A program made the position numbers and the translations under genes. A stretch of DNA of 64,000 nt from ZC4RG30 sp046347045. Its GTDB lineage: Bacteria; Pseudomonadota; Gammaproteobacteria; Steroidobacterales; Steroidobacteraceae. Below, in pieces: positions 1 through 8,553 of the stretch. The DNA is taken from assembly GCA_046347045.1 (NCBI GenBank), contig JAXMGX010000008.1, positions 167,284 through 231,283 on the forward strand, read 5' to 3'. The stretch's first letter is position 1, and each line of letters begins with the position of its first letter. Under the pieces are notes generated by a model, which saw only the letters and a program-made list of their open reading frames with translations, searched no databases and had not been told where the DNA came from.

Positions 1-2
1 AC

Positions 3-398
3 CAGGAGTTCGACGACCTGTTCACGCGCGACAAGCCCGTGATTTTCGCCTTCCACGGCTATCCGTGGCTGATCCATCGCCTGACCTACCGGCGCAGCAA
101 CCACGCCAACCTGCACGTGCACGGCTACAAGGAGGAAGGCACTACCACCACGCCTTTCGACATGTGCGTGCTGAACGGCCTGGACCGTTTCCACCTGATA
201 TTGAACGTCATTGAGCGGTTGCCGCAGCTGGGGTCGCGTGCCGCCTACGCCAGACAGACGATCCGCGACGCGCTGCTTGAACACCGGCGCTACATCGATG
301 AGAACGGCGAGGATCTGCCGGCCGTGCTGGGCTGGCGGTGGGGTGGAGGTGGCGGTGGCGGTGCGCAGCACAGTACCACTGGGGGTGACAATGTCTAA
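3..398 (+). CDS. xfp: Phosphoketolase (XFP), C-terminal part, 5' end outside window
   Basis: This is the last ~131 residues of a thiamine-diphosphate phosphoketolase, which splits xylulose-5-phosphate (and often fructose-6-phosphate) into acetyl phosphate plus an aldose phosphate in the cytoplasm. The recognised C-terminal signature is the segment FHGYPWLIHRLTYRR followed by NLHVHGYKEEGTTTTPFDM and VLNGLDRF. The reading frame is open from base 3, so the gene starts upstream. The tail after residue ~105 is a glycine-rich low-complexity stretch (GWRWGGGGGGG) that is not part of the conserved domain. Glycogen phosphorylase starts 42 bp downstream on the same strand, suggesting one transcript linking glycogen breakdown to the phosphoketolase shunt. 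Confidence 0.9.
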   Translation, partial: QEFDDLFTRDKPVIFAFHGYPWLIHRLTYRRSNHANLHVHGYKEEGTTTTPFDMCVLNGLDRFHLILNVIERLPQLGSRAAYARQTIRDALLEHRRYIDENGEDLPAVLGWRWGGGGGGGAQHSTTGGDNV

Positions 399-440
399 GC
401 TGCTGCGGTCGATACTTCGTTGCTGCGGCGAGAGACAGGC

Positions 441-2921
441 GTGACTCGCGGCCGCTTGCCTCAACACTTGCGGCAGCGCTACCAGTGCGGCGCTCTGCGC
501 ATCTCCGGCGACCGCAATGCGTTATTTGAGCGGCACTTGCGCTTTGACCGGATCGCGCCGGCGGATCGTGCCTCGATGCGCGACAGCTACGAAGCGCTCG
601 CGCGCGCATTGAGAGATGTGCTGTCGCAGCGCTGGCTGAGGACGGAACGTGACTACGGGCGGAACAAGGCTAGGCGTGTGTATTTCCTGTCGATGGAGTA
701 CCTCCCGGGCCGCTCGTTAGTTAACAACTACACCAACTTGCAGCTGGAGTCGCAGGTCTATGAGCTGGCGCAGCACCACGGTATCGACCTCGCCGAACTT
801 ATGGAGCAGGAGCCGGACGCTGGCCTTGGCAATGGTGGCCTCGGTCGGCTAGCAGCCTGCTTCCTGGATTCCATGGCGACTCTCGGCATTCCGGCAATGG
901 GTTACGGCTTGCGCTACGAGTACGGCATCTTCCGGCAGGAACTGCATGGTGGCTGGCAGCGGGAACAGCCGGACCATTGGCTGGCGCGGCCGGACCCGTG
1001 GGAGATCGCGCGGCCCGACGAGGCTGTGGAGGTGACGCTCGGCTGTGGCTTCGAACGACGCGATGGCATGCTGTGGCCGAGCGGCGACCGGCCACTGAAG
1101 CTAGTCGGCATTCCCCACGACCGTCCGGTAGTGGGCTACGGCGGAAAAACGATAAACACACTGCGACTATGGGCAGCCGGCGCGACGGATTTCTTCGATC
1201 TCGCCCAGTTCAACAGCGGTGATTTCGTAGGTGCCCTCACAGAGACGCTGATAGCAGAGACTCTGACGCGCGTACTCTACCCGGACGACAGCACTATGCG
1301 TGGTCGAGCATTGCGATTCGTGCAACAGTATTTTCTCGTCGCGTGCTCGCTCGCTGACATTCTGCGTCGGCTAAAGGCCGAGGGGGACGATTGGACACAG
1401 ATTGCTGACCGCGCAGCAATACAATTGAATGATACTCATCCGACGCTTGCCATCCCGGAGCTGATGCGGTTGCTGGTGGATGAGGTGCGGGTGGATTGGG
1501 ATGACGCATGGCGCATTGTGCAGAAGACCTTCGCTTACACCAACCACACCTTATTGCCGGAGGCATTGGAGAAGTGGCCAGTGCGGATCTTTGAGCTGCT
1601 ATTGCCGCGACAGCTGCAGATCATCTACGAGATCAACCGGCGCTTCTTGGATCAAGTGAGAGCGGAATTTCCAGCTGATGAGGCGCGCGTCGCGCGCGTC
1701 AGCTTGATCGAGGAATCGCCGGAACGTCGCGTGCGTATGGCGAATCTCGCCATTGTTGGTAGCCATAGCGTCAATGGTGTGTCGGCGCTGCATACTGAAC
1801 TGCTGAAGCGGCGCGTGGTGGCGGACTTCGCGGCCATGTATCCCGAGCGCTTTCAGAGCAAGACAAACGGAGTCACGCAGCGGCGTTTCCTGCTGCAGGC
1901 AAACCCAGCGTTAGCTGGAGCGATTACCAAAGTTATTGGTAGTACGTGGATTACCGATCTATCTCAGCTAGCTCAGTTAGCACCGTTAGCTGGGGATGCG
2001 CAGTTCCAAGCCTCCGTACGTGCCGCAAAATCGGAGGCCAAGGGGAGATTCTGTGATTGGCTCGGAAGTCAGGGCGCGACACTGGTTGACCCGCACTCGA
2101 TCTTCGATACTCATATCAAGCGTATCCATGAATACAAGCGGCAGTTGCTGAATGTTCTGCATATCATAGGATTGTACGAGCGCTTGCGACGCGACCCAAG
2201 TTTGGAGATCACGCCTCGCACGTTCTTCTTTGCTGGAAAAGCAGCGCCTGCCTACCGCTTTGCTAAGCTTGTCATAAAGCTAATAAGCAACGTCGCGGAT
2301 GTGATCGATGAGGATCCGGTCGTGTCACGGCGGCTGCGTGTGATCTTCATAACAGACTATCGTGTCTCTGTGGCTGAGCGACTGATTCCGGCCAGCGATG
2401 TTTCTGAGCAGCTATCTACGGCGGGTTATGAAGCTAGTGGAACCAGCAACATGAAGTTCATGATGAATGGCGCGCTAACCGTCGGTACCCGGGATGGTGC
2501 GACCGTCGAGATGGCCACGGCAGCCGGCGAGGAGAATCTCTTCCTGTTTGGCCTCGACGCGAAGCAGGTGGAGGACGGCGCCGGCTGGTATAACCCGTGG
2601 TGGCACTATGAGAATGAGCCACAGACGCGTGCGGTGCTCGATCTCATCTCAAGTGATCACTTTAGTCGTCACGAGCGGGGCATCTTTGCGCCCATTGTGG
2701 ATGCTCTGTTGCGCCAAGGCGATCACTATCGCCATCTGGCGGATCTAGATAGCTACTGCGAAATTCAGCGACGTGTCGCCGCTATCTACGGGGATCCGGC
2801 AGATTGGACTAGCAAGGTGATTCTCAATATTGCGGCATCGGGGTACTTCTCGAGCGATCGAGCAATTAGCGAGTACTCGAGAGATATTTGGCGGGTGACG
2901 CCGGTCGGGGCGGAGAGCTAG
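441..2921 (+). CDS. glgP: Glycogen/alpha-glucan phosphorylase
   Basis: A cytoplasmic PLP-dependent enzyme that releases glucose-1-phosphate from glycogen or maltodextrins. The ~826-residue length matches the family. Visible landmarks are VYFLSMEYLPGRSL near the N terminus, GLGNGGLGRLAACFLDS, QLNDTHPTLAIPEL, and the PLP-lysine region EASGTSNMKFMMNGALTVGT near the C terminus. I place the start at GTG 441; an in-frame TTG at 420 would add seven residues but has no better ribosome site. Codon use is clearly less GC-rich than in the T4SS and cargo genes (many TTA, AAT and ATA codons), pointing to a different origin. Its stop abuts the stop of the convergent stress-protein gene. Confidence 0.95.
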   Translation: MTRGRLPQHLRQRYQCGALRISGDRNALFERHLRFDRIAPADRASMRDSYEALARALRDVLSQRWLRTERDYGRNKARRVYFLSMEYLPGRSLVNNYTNLQLESQVYELAQHHGIDLAELMEQEPDAGLGNGGLGRLAACFLDSMATLGIPAMGYGLRYEYGIFRQELHGGWQREQPDHWLARPDPWEIARPDEAVEVTLGCGFERRDGMLWPSGDRPLKLVGIPHDRPVVGYGGKTINTLRLWAAGATDFFDLAQFNSGDFVGALTETLIAETLTRVLYPDDSTMRGRALRFVQQYFLVACSLADILRRLKAEGDDWTQIADRAAIQLNDTHPTLAIPELMRLLVDEVRVDWDDAWRIVQKTFAYTNHTLLPEALEKWPVRIFELLLPRQLQIIYEINRRFLDQVRAEFPADEARVARVSLIEESPERRVRMANLAIVGSHSVNGVSALHTELLKRRVVADFAAMYPERFQSKTNGVTQRRFLLQANPALAGAITKVIGSTWITDLSQLAQLAPLAGDAQFQASVRAAKSEAKGRFCDWLGSQGATLVDPHSIFDTHIKRIHEYKRQLLNVLHIIGLYERLRRDPSLEITPRTFFFAGKAAPAYRFAKLVIKLISNVADVIDEDPVVSRRLRVIFITDYRVSVAERLIPASDVSEQLSTAGYEASGTSNMKFMMNGALTVGTRDGATVEMATAAGEENLFLFGLDAKQVEDGAGWYNPWWHYENEPQTRAVLDLISSDHFSRHERGIFAPIVDALLRQGDHYRHLADLDSYCEIQRRVAAIYGDPADWTSKVILNIAASGYFSSDRAISEYSRDIWRVTPVGAES

Positions 2922-3368
2922 CTAGTCGGTGCTCAGATCACGTACCAGCATCACGGGAACCGGCGCCGTGCGGGCAACCTGCTCGGCGTCGCTACCCATC
3001 AGCATGCGGTTGACGCCGCGGCGACCATGTGTGCCCAAGACGATCAGATCAGCACCGCAAACCTTCGCCTGATCGACGATATGTTGGGACGTCCGGTTGC
3101 CACTGTCCTCGATCAGTAGCGTGTTGATCGCAACGCCGCTTCCAACCTGCAAGCTGGCCTTGCGTAGCAGCTTCTCGCCATCCTGGATGAGCTTAGGTAG
3201 CACATCTCTTTGGAAGATTTCGGGCCGCTCAAACCCGCTTCCTAGCGTTTCCACTACATGCAGGACATTCAATCGCGCGCCGGAAAGGCGCGCGAGACTT
3301 GCGGCGTGCTGTAGAGCTCGATCAGATGTGCTGCTGCCATCTACGGCGACCAATATCTGCGTGTACAT
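2922..3368 (-). CDS. Universal stress protein, UspA family
   Basis: A 148-residue single-domain Usp protein. The N terminus (MYTQILVAVDGSSTSDRAL) is the typical first strand and nucleotide-binding aspartate. The C-terminal GTHGRRGVNRMLMGSDAEQV followed by PVPVMLVR matches the G-2x-G-9x-G(S/T) ATP-binding motif, so this is probably an ATP-binding type. It is cytoplasmic and likely modulates stress or energy metabolism rather than catalysing a pathway step. It is convergent with glgP, with the two stops adjacent, and has the same orientation as the TetR gene just upstream (28 bp apart). Usp genes commonly accompany phosphoketolase and glycogen genes on accessory elements; that link is inferred from context. 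Confidence 0.93.
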   Translation of the reverse strand: MYTQILVAVDGSSTSDRALQHAASLARLSGARLNVLHVVETLGSGFERPEIFQRDVLPKLIQDGEKLLRKASLQVGSGVAINTLLIEDSGNRTSQHIVDQAKVCGADLIVLGTHGRRGVNRMLMGSDAEQVARTAPVPVMLVRDLSTD

Positions 3369-3396
3369 GATTTCAGTATATCGCGAGTGAACGAGA

Positions 3397-3978
3397 TCAA
3401 CACATCAGGCCCCGCTTGAGTAGCTTCATCGCACGTCTTGCCAGTCGCTGTCGCTCCCGAACAGATCGACCACCCAACTCGCTAGTAAGCATCCTTACCG
3501 CAAGCACGATATCTGCAGGTTTCAGGTCCGCGCGGCACTGGCCGGCTTCGATGCAGATTTCTAGCGGACGGCGATATATTTGGACGTGGCGCTTATAGAA
3601 TTTTACTACAGCGGGATCATTGCGATCTAAGCTACGCCAATAGGCCACTAGGGCTGCTGAGGAGACGATGATCGCATTGACGGCATAGTCGAATGCCATC
3701 CACAATGCATCGGGCCGATCCGCTAGCTTCGCTACGTAACTTTCGTACGAGCGCAGTTCTTCATCCAGCAACGCGTACATCAGCGCTTTTCTGTCCGCGA
3801 AGTTGCGGTACAGTGTTGCGCGTCCGACATTTGCGCGAAGTATAACCAACTCCAGCGGAGCGAAAACGCCATGCTCAGCGAATACGGACTTGGCGGCAAT
3901 CAGCAGTTGCTGCCGATGTAACACGGCGTCCGCTCGGGCACTTTTCCTTACTGATTTTCTATTGTGTCGTTCTGGCAT
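3397..3978 (-). CDS. TetR/AcrR family transcriptional regulator
   Basis: A 193-residue DNA-binding repressor-type protein. The N-terminal helix-turn-helix is recognisable from AAKSVFAEHGVFAPLELV followed by VGRATLYRNFADRKALMYAL (residues ~28-70). The rest is an all-helical ligand-binding/dimerisation domain without identifiable ligand residues. A basic leader (RHNRKSVRKSARA) precedes the HTH. It is upstream of and co-directional with the Usp gene, so it may control that gene and perhaps itself. The operator was not identified: the 411 bp upstream contain no repeat convincing enough to call. Confidence 0.88.
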   Translation of the reverse strand: MPERHNRKSVRKSARADAVLHRQQLLIAAKSVFAEHGVFAPLELVILRANVGRATLYRNFADRKALMYALLDEELRSYESYVAKLADRPDALWMAFDYAVNAIIVSSAALVAYWRSLDRNDPAVVKFYKRHVQIYRRPLEICIEAGQCRADLKPADIVLAVRMLTSELGGRSVRERQRLARRAMKLLKRGLMC

Positions 3979-4389
3979 GGGTGGTCAGGAGTCACCGAAA
4001 GCTCAGTTGTGCCATCTGCCACGTCAAAGCGATGAGCATCTAGCTGCAGCCGTCGTTCTTGGGGCTTAATTGGCAAAACAGGTTAATTATAGCCGGTGCT
4101 TGTCACGAGCGCTCCGTGTCGCGCCTTCGAAGAGCTGGCCGAGGGAATTCTTGGGAAGGGCTTTTCTTGTCTCACCTGGCGCGGCATGGCCAAAACCAGA
4201 GTGAATCCGCAAAGTGCATTCCGCGCCATCCGAGTCACATCTGCCCGACAACGCTAGTTGACTCCGGCATACGGAGGTTTCTTGCGGTTGGTGGTGGGTT
4301 TCGGCCGCTTTTCCCTCGATAGTCAGCATTATATTTCTCATCGCGCAAGGGTGTGATCCACGCAGGTCCTACGGAAAGGGGAACCGGCA
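3979..4389. other. Non-coding gap between tetR and the virB operon
   Basis: These 411 bp separate the divergent TetR gene and the T4SS operon. No ORF here has plausible coding character; the short open frames on both strands lack recognisable motifs and start signals. The stretch should carry both promoters. The only clear signal is the purine-rich GAAAGGGGAA just ahead of the virB2 ATG, a ribosome binding site. I see no tRNA, attachment repeat or IS end. Confidence 0.5.
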
Positions 4390-4689
4390 ATGGATGAAAC
4401 ACACTTCCGCCATGCGCTGAACCGGACATGGGCGCTCGCAATTGGCTTTGGGCTGCCGGCCATCACCTTGGCTCAGGCTTCGCCATTCGAGACCGGCGCT
4501 ACCTCAACCGTGAACTTCGTTCTGACCATTGCAACACCAATCGCGGTGTTGCTGGTGATTGCGTTGGGCATTGCGGCGGCGGTCGGCAAGATCTCCTGGG
4601 GTTGGGTAATCGGTGCGTTGGTTGGCATCGCGGCGATCTTCGGCTCGCAGCAGATCGTGACCTGGATACGCGGCTTGTTCGGCGTCTAG
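4390..4689 (+). CDS. virB2: TrbC/VirB2-like conjugative pilin
   Basis: A 99-residue protein with a signal-like N terminus ending near ITLAQA, then a short polar stretch and two hydrophobic helices (FVLTIATPIAVLLVIALGI and WVIGALVGIAAIFG), the standard layout of VirB2/TrbC major pilins. It is processed and assembled into the T4SS pilus. It is the first gene of a tight same-strand cluster whose following genes are virB3 and virB4, which fixes the identity despite low sequence conservation. A Shine-Dalgarno GGGGAA lies 7 bp before the ATG. Confidence 0.85.
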   Translation: MDETHFRHALNRTWALAIGFGLPAITLAQASPFETGATSTVNFVLTIATPIAVLLVIALGIAAAVGKISWGWVIGALVGIAAIFGSQQIVTWIRGLFGV

Positions 4690-4698
4690 GGGCGGTCC

Positions 4699-5064
4699 AT
4701 GGAGGCACGTAATTCCGGCGTGGTCGCCGATCCGCTGTTCGTGGGTGCGACGCGCCCGCCAATGCGGATGGGCGTGACTTACGGGGCCATGTTGCTCAAC
4801 GTGGCGGTTGCCATGGAGTTGTTCCTGCTGACGCGGAACCTCCTGGTTCTGCTGCTGGTGGTTCCGCTGCATGGTGTGTGCGTGCTGCTGTGCGCGCGGG
4901 ACCCGCGCTACTTCAACCTGCTGATGATGGCATTGAAGACCCGGTTCCTCGGGTATTTGTGCAGCGCCCGGTTCTGGAAGGGGTCGAGCTACAGCCCGCT
5001 GGTTCTGGACCTGCCATCGTCGTCGGGCAGGCGGCGACATCGGGCTTGGGTGCAGCTGCCATGA
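4699..5064 (+). CDS. virB3: VirB3-like inner-membrane T4SS protein
   Basis: A 121-residue protein with the VirB3/TrbD pattern: a short N terminus containing DPLFVGATRPP, then two adjacent transmembrane helices (GAMLLNVAVAMELFLL and NLLVLLLVVPLHGVCVLL), followed by DPRYFNLLMM. VirB3 sits in the inner membrane, works with the VirB4 ATPase and affects pilus assembly. Its stop codon overlaps the virB4 start as ATGA at 5061, so the two are translationally coupled. Confidence 0.88.
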   Translation: MEARNSGVVADPLFVGATRPPMRMGVTYGAMLLNVAVAMELFLLTRNLLVLLLVVPLHGVCVLLCARDPRYFNLLMMALKTRFLGYLCSARFWKGSSYSPLVLDLPSSSGRRRHRAWVQLP

Positions 5065-7532
5065 AGCGCTCCAGCGCCCTGCGACGCGAACAGCCGGCTT
5101 CGACGCGGCTACCATATCGTGCCCAGATCACGCCGCACATCTTGCGCACTGAGGCAGGTGACTATGTGCAGTGCCTAAAGCTGGGTGGCGCCAGCTTCGA
5201 GAGCGCAGACGATGCGGTGCTGAACAACTGGCATGAGCGCCTGAATGTACTGTGGCGGAACATTGCCAGCTCCAACACGGCGTTGTGGGCGCACGTGGTG
5301 CGCCGGCGTGTTACGCCGGAATCCTCGCCTGCTGGGAATGAAGGATTCGCGGAGCATCTGGCGAGCAAGTACCAAGGGCTGCTAGGCCGTGAAGTCCTGA
5401 TGGGTAGCGAGCTGTACCTGTCAGTAGTCTACCGGCCGGTCGCTGGCGCGGCACCGGGCCTGCTGTCGCGGCTGGTGGCCCGTGGTCAGGCGAGCGCACA
5501 GGCCGCGGAATTGGCTGATGCCGTCGACGCCAGCGAGAAGCTGGTCCAGACCCTCGTATCTTCCCTCGATCGGTACGAGCCGGAGCGGCTGGCCACCTAC
5601 GAGTTCGGCGGCCGGCACTACTCGCGGGTTCTGGAGTTGATGGGGTTGCTGGTGAACGGAGCCTGGGCGCGGGTGCCGCTGCCCCGGGCACCGTTGCAGG
5701 AGGTACTGGCGACCACGCGTACGGTGTTCGGCACCGAAACCATCGAGTACCGGCTACCGACCGGAAACCGGTACGGGGCCGTACTTGGCATCAAGGAATA
5801 CTCCACACCGTCGACCGTGGGGATGCTGAATGCGCTGTTGTCGGCGCCATTCGAGTTCGTGCTCACGCAGTCGTTCGCCTTCTTGTCGAAGGTGACTGGG
5901 CAGGGGCTGCTGCAGCGGCAGTACAACCAGCTGTCCAATGCCGGCGACTTCGCCGTGAGTCAGGCCGAGGAACTGAAGGAGGCACTGGACGCACTGACCG
6001 CCAATGAGTTCGTGATGGGGGATCATCATTTTTCATTGCAGGTGCTGACGGCAGTGCGCCCGCTGGGCACCGACGTGGAGCGGGCGGCGGCCTTGCGGCA
6101 ACTCAACGATGATCTGGCTCTGGCCCGGGCGCTGCTGGCGGATACTGGCATGACCACGGCGCGCGAGGATCTGGCGCTGGAAGCGGCTTTCTGGGCACAG
6201 CTGCCGGGCTGTTTCGCGTTGCGGCCACGCAAGGCGCCGATCACATCGCGCAACTTCTGCGCTACGGTTCCGTTCCACAACTTCCCGGCGGGACGGGCGC
6301 AGGGCAATCATTGGGGTGAGGCGCTGGCGCTGCTCGTGACCAGTGCCCGCTCGCCGTACTACTTCTCGCTGCACGCCAGCGATCCGCGCGATCCGGACGG
6401 TGGCAGTCGCAAAGACACGGGACACACGTTCATCTGCGGGCCGACCGGCAGCGGTAAGTCGGTATTCATCGGGTTTCTGGTGTGCATGCTGCGGCGGATC
6501 GGGGCGACGCAGGTGCTGTTCGACAAGGATCGCGGCCTCGAAATCTTGACCCGCGCGCTGGGTGGCACCTATTTGCCTCTGAAGAACGGCGCGCCGACTG
6601 GATTCAATCCGCTGCAGTTGCCGCCAATGCCGGATCATGTCGAGTTCCTGAAGGGCTGGCTCAGGGTGCTGGCGCGGGGCACGCGACCGCTGACGGTTCG
6701 CGAAGAAGCGGACCTCGATCAGGCGCTGCTGTCGACGCTGGCACTGGATCGGTCGGCCAGGCGACTTTCGCGGCTGATCGAGTTCACCGATGCGACGCGG
6801 GCGGAGGGGATCCACGCCAGGCTGTCGCGCTGGTGCGAGAGTGCGCGCGGTGACTACGCCTGGGTATTCGACAATCCGGAAGACTCGTTTATCGGGCAGT
6901 TGTCCAGCGCGACGCTGCTTGGGATTGATGTCACGGACTTCCTCGATCATGCGCTCGCCCGGCCACCGGTGACGCTGTACCTGTTCCATGTGATCCGGCA
7001 GCTGCTCGATGGGCGTCGGTTCGTGTGCTGGATGGATGAGTTCTGGCGGCTGTTGGCGGACCAAGCGTTCGAGGGTTTTGCGAAGGACGGGCCGAAGACG
7101 TGGCGCAAGCTGAACGGCGTGATGGCGCTGGCCACGCAGAGCGCGAGCGATGTGCTCGACAGCCCCATCAGCCGGACCATCATCGAGCAGACGCCAACCA
7201 AGATTCTCTTTCCCAACCCCGATGCCAGTGAGGCGGAGTACGTCGAAGGGTTCGGACTGTCGGAGCGGGAGTTCCGGCTTATCAAGGAACAGCTGGAGCC
7301 TGGTTCGCGGCAGTTCCTCATCAAACAGGGCCACTACTCGGTAGTCGCTCGGCTGGACCTCAAGGGGTTCGATGCCGAGCTGAAGGTGATCTCCGGTCGT
7401 GCCGAATCCCTCGGCGCCATGCGCGAGGCGATCACGCGGTACGGACCTGATCCAGCGGCCTGGCTGCCCTTGTTCATGGGCAGGGGAAACGTCGATGTCT
7501 CCGCGACTGGGAGCGGTCGCAATACAACCTGA
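5061..7532 (+). CDS. virB4: VirB4-family conjugation ATPase
   Basis: An 823-residue cytoplasmic/inner-membrane AAA+ ATPase that powers pilus biogenesis and substrate transfer. Walker A is GPTGSGKS at residues ~460-467; the Walker B region is VCWMDEFWRLL with D659/E660. The N-terminal half has the CagE/TrbE/VirB4 fold (for example VTGQGLLQRQYNQLSNAGDF). I chose ATG 5061, which overlaps the virB3 stop, although the frame is open further upstream; the extra codons only shadow virB3. The gene is intact, unlike virB8 further down the operon. Confidence 0.94.
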   Translation: MKRSSALRREQPASTRLPYRAQITPHILRTEAGDYVQCLKLGGASFESADDAVLNNWHERLNVLWRNIASSNTALWAHVVRRRVTPESSPAGNEGFAEHLASKYQGLLGREVLMGSELYLSVVYRPVAGAAPGLLSRLVARGQASAQAAELADAVDASEKLVQTLVSSLDRYEPERLATYEFGGRHYSRVLELMGLLVNGAWARVPLPRAPLQEVLATTRTVFGTETIEYRLPTGNRYGAVLGIKEYSTPSTVGMLNALLSAPFEFVLTQSFAFLSKVTGQGLLQRQYNQLSNAGDFAVSQAEELKEALDALTANEFVMGDHHFSLQVLTAVRPLGTDVERAAALRQLNDDLALARALLADTGMTTAREDLALEAAFWAQLPGCFALRPRKAPITSRNFCATVPFHNFPAGRAQGNHWGEALALLVTSARSPYYFSLHASDPRDPDGGSRKDTGHTFICGPTGSGKSVFIGFLVCMLRRIGATQVLFDKDRGLEILTRALGGTYLPLKNGAPTGFNPLQLPPMPDHVEFLKGWLRVLARGTRPLTVREEADLDQALLSTLALDRSARRLSRLIEFTDATRAEGIHARLSRWCESARGDYAWVFDNPEDSFIGQLSSATLLGIDVTDFLDHALARPPVTLYLFHVIRQLLDGRRFVCWMDEFWRLLADQAFEGFAKDGPKTWRKLNGVMALATQSASDVLDSPISRTIIEQTPTKILFPNPDASEAEYVEGFGLSEREFRLIKEQLEPGSRQFLIKQGHYSVVARLDLKGFDAELKVISGRAESLGAMREAITRYGPDPAAWLPLFMGRGNVDVSATGSGRNTT

Positions 7533-7544
7533 GCGGAGGTTGGC

Positions 7545-8258
7545 ATGGCACGGTTACCTCGATACGTCCTTTTTGCAGTGCTGTCATTGACGTTCGGGTC
7601 TGCGGCCCAGGCGCAGTGGGCGGTGGTCGATGTACGGGCCATCGCGCAGATGACGCAGCAACTGTCGGTGCTGCGCCAGCAGTTGCAGACTGTACAGAAC
7701 CAGCTTACCCAAGCGCAGCGGGAATACCAGTCGATCACAGGGAGTCGCGGCATGGATCAGTTGCTGCGCGGGACGGTGCGCAACTACCTGCCAGAGGACT
7801 GGCGGGCTCTGCAGGATGCGCTCGACGGGCTCTCTGGCAGCTATGGCGCACTGGCTAGCCAGCTGCAGTCCGTACTGCAGGGCAATGCGGTGCTAAGCGA
7901 GGATCAGGTCGGTCGCTTGTCGGTGGCCGAGCGCGAGCAGTTGCAGGCGAGGCGGCGCACCGCGGCGCTGTTGCAGGTGACGAGCCGGGAGGCGCTGGAG
8001 GCGAGCAGCGAGCGGTTCGTAGCCTTGCAGCAGTTGATTGACGCCATCCCGACGGCTACGGACCAGAAGGCGGTGCTCGACCTGCAGGCGCGGATCTCGG
8101 CCGAGCAGGCCATGCTGCAGAACGAACAGACCAAGCTGATGCTGCTGTACCACGCCACCGAGGCTGAGGAGTTGGCGCGACGGCAGCGCTCTTCGGAACT
8201 GGCGATCCAGAATCGCGGTTCACTCCGGTCGATCGGTGCGGTCGGTCTGGTGCCGTAG
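7545..8258 (+). CDS. virB5: VirB5/TrbJ-like T4SS protein
   Basis: A 237-residue secreted protein. The N terminus is a signal peptide (LPRYVLFAVLSLTFGSAAQA then QW). The mature part is a long helical, glutamine-rich coiled-coil region (MTQQLSVLRQQLQTVQNQL) followed by conserved blocks typical of minor pilin VirB5/TrbJ, including RNYLPEDW. It probably acts at the pilus tip in recipient contact. It lies 12 bp after virB4 with a GCGGAGG ribosome site and is followed by the small lipoprotein gene. Confidence 0.85.
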   Translation: MARLPRYVLFAVLSLTFGSAAQAQWAVVDVRAIAQMTQQLSVLRQQLQTVQNQLTQAQREYQSITGSRGMDQLLRGTVRNYLPEDWRALQDALDGLSGSYGALASQLQSVLQGNAVLSEDQVGRLSVAEREQLQARRRTAALLQVTSREALEASSERFVALQQLIDAIPTATDQKAVLDLQARISAEQAMLQNEQTKLMLLYHATEAEELARRQRSSELAIQNRGSLRSIGAVGLVP

Positions 8259-8262
8259 GCGG

Positions 8263-8550
8263 ATGGCCGGGCTGCGTTGTGTTCGGCTGTGGCGACTGGC
8301 GGCGATTCTGGTCGTCGCCGGCTGCGCACCAGCACCGCCGGCGGCCCGGCACACGGTCGAGGAGTATCGGGCTGATGCCGCTCTGCGTTCTTCCGCCCTG
8401 GATACCTGTGCCAACGATCCGGGCACGTTGCGTGGACACCCGGACTGCCTGAATGCCCAGCGGGCCGCGGCGATGGAAGAGCGAGGCCGCCTGCGCTCCT
8501 CCGGGCCGATTGGCCTGGAGCCTTCCCGCCCCGAGTCATCCAAGGAGTAG
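8263..8550 (+). CDS. EexN-like entry-exclusion lipoprotein
   Basis: A 95-residue lipoprotein: a hydrophobic leader ending in the lipobox VVAGC, then TVEEYRADAALRSSALDTC and CANDPGTLRGHPDCLNAQRA. This pattern (a short name-like 'EYRADPALR', 'CANDPG', 'CLNA' set) resembles EexN-family conjugal entry-exclusion lipoproteins, which block redundant transfer into cells already carrying the element. ATG 8263 is preferred over GTG 8236 because it gives a compact signal peptide and follows the virB5 stop. Its position between virB5 and virB6 supports the assignment. Confidence 0.72.
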   Translation: MAGLRCVRLWRLAAILVVAGCAPAPPAARHTVEEYRADAALRSSALDTCANDPGTLRGHPDCLNAQRAAAMEERGRLRSSGPIGLEPSRPESSKE

Positions 8551-8553
8551 GTC

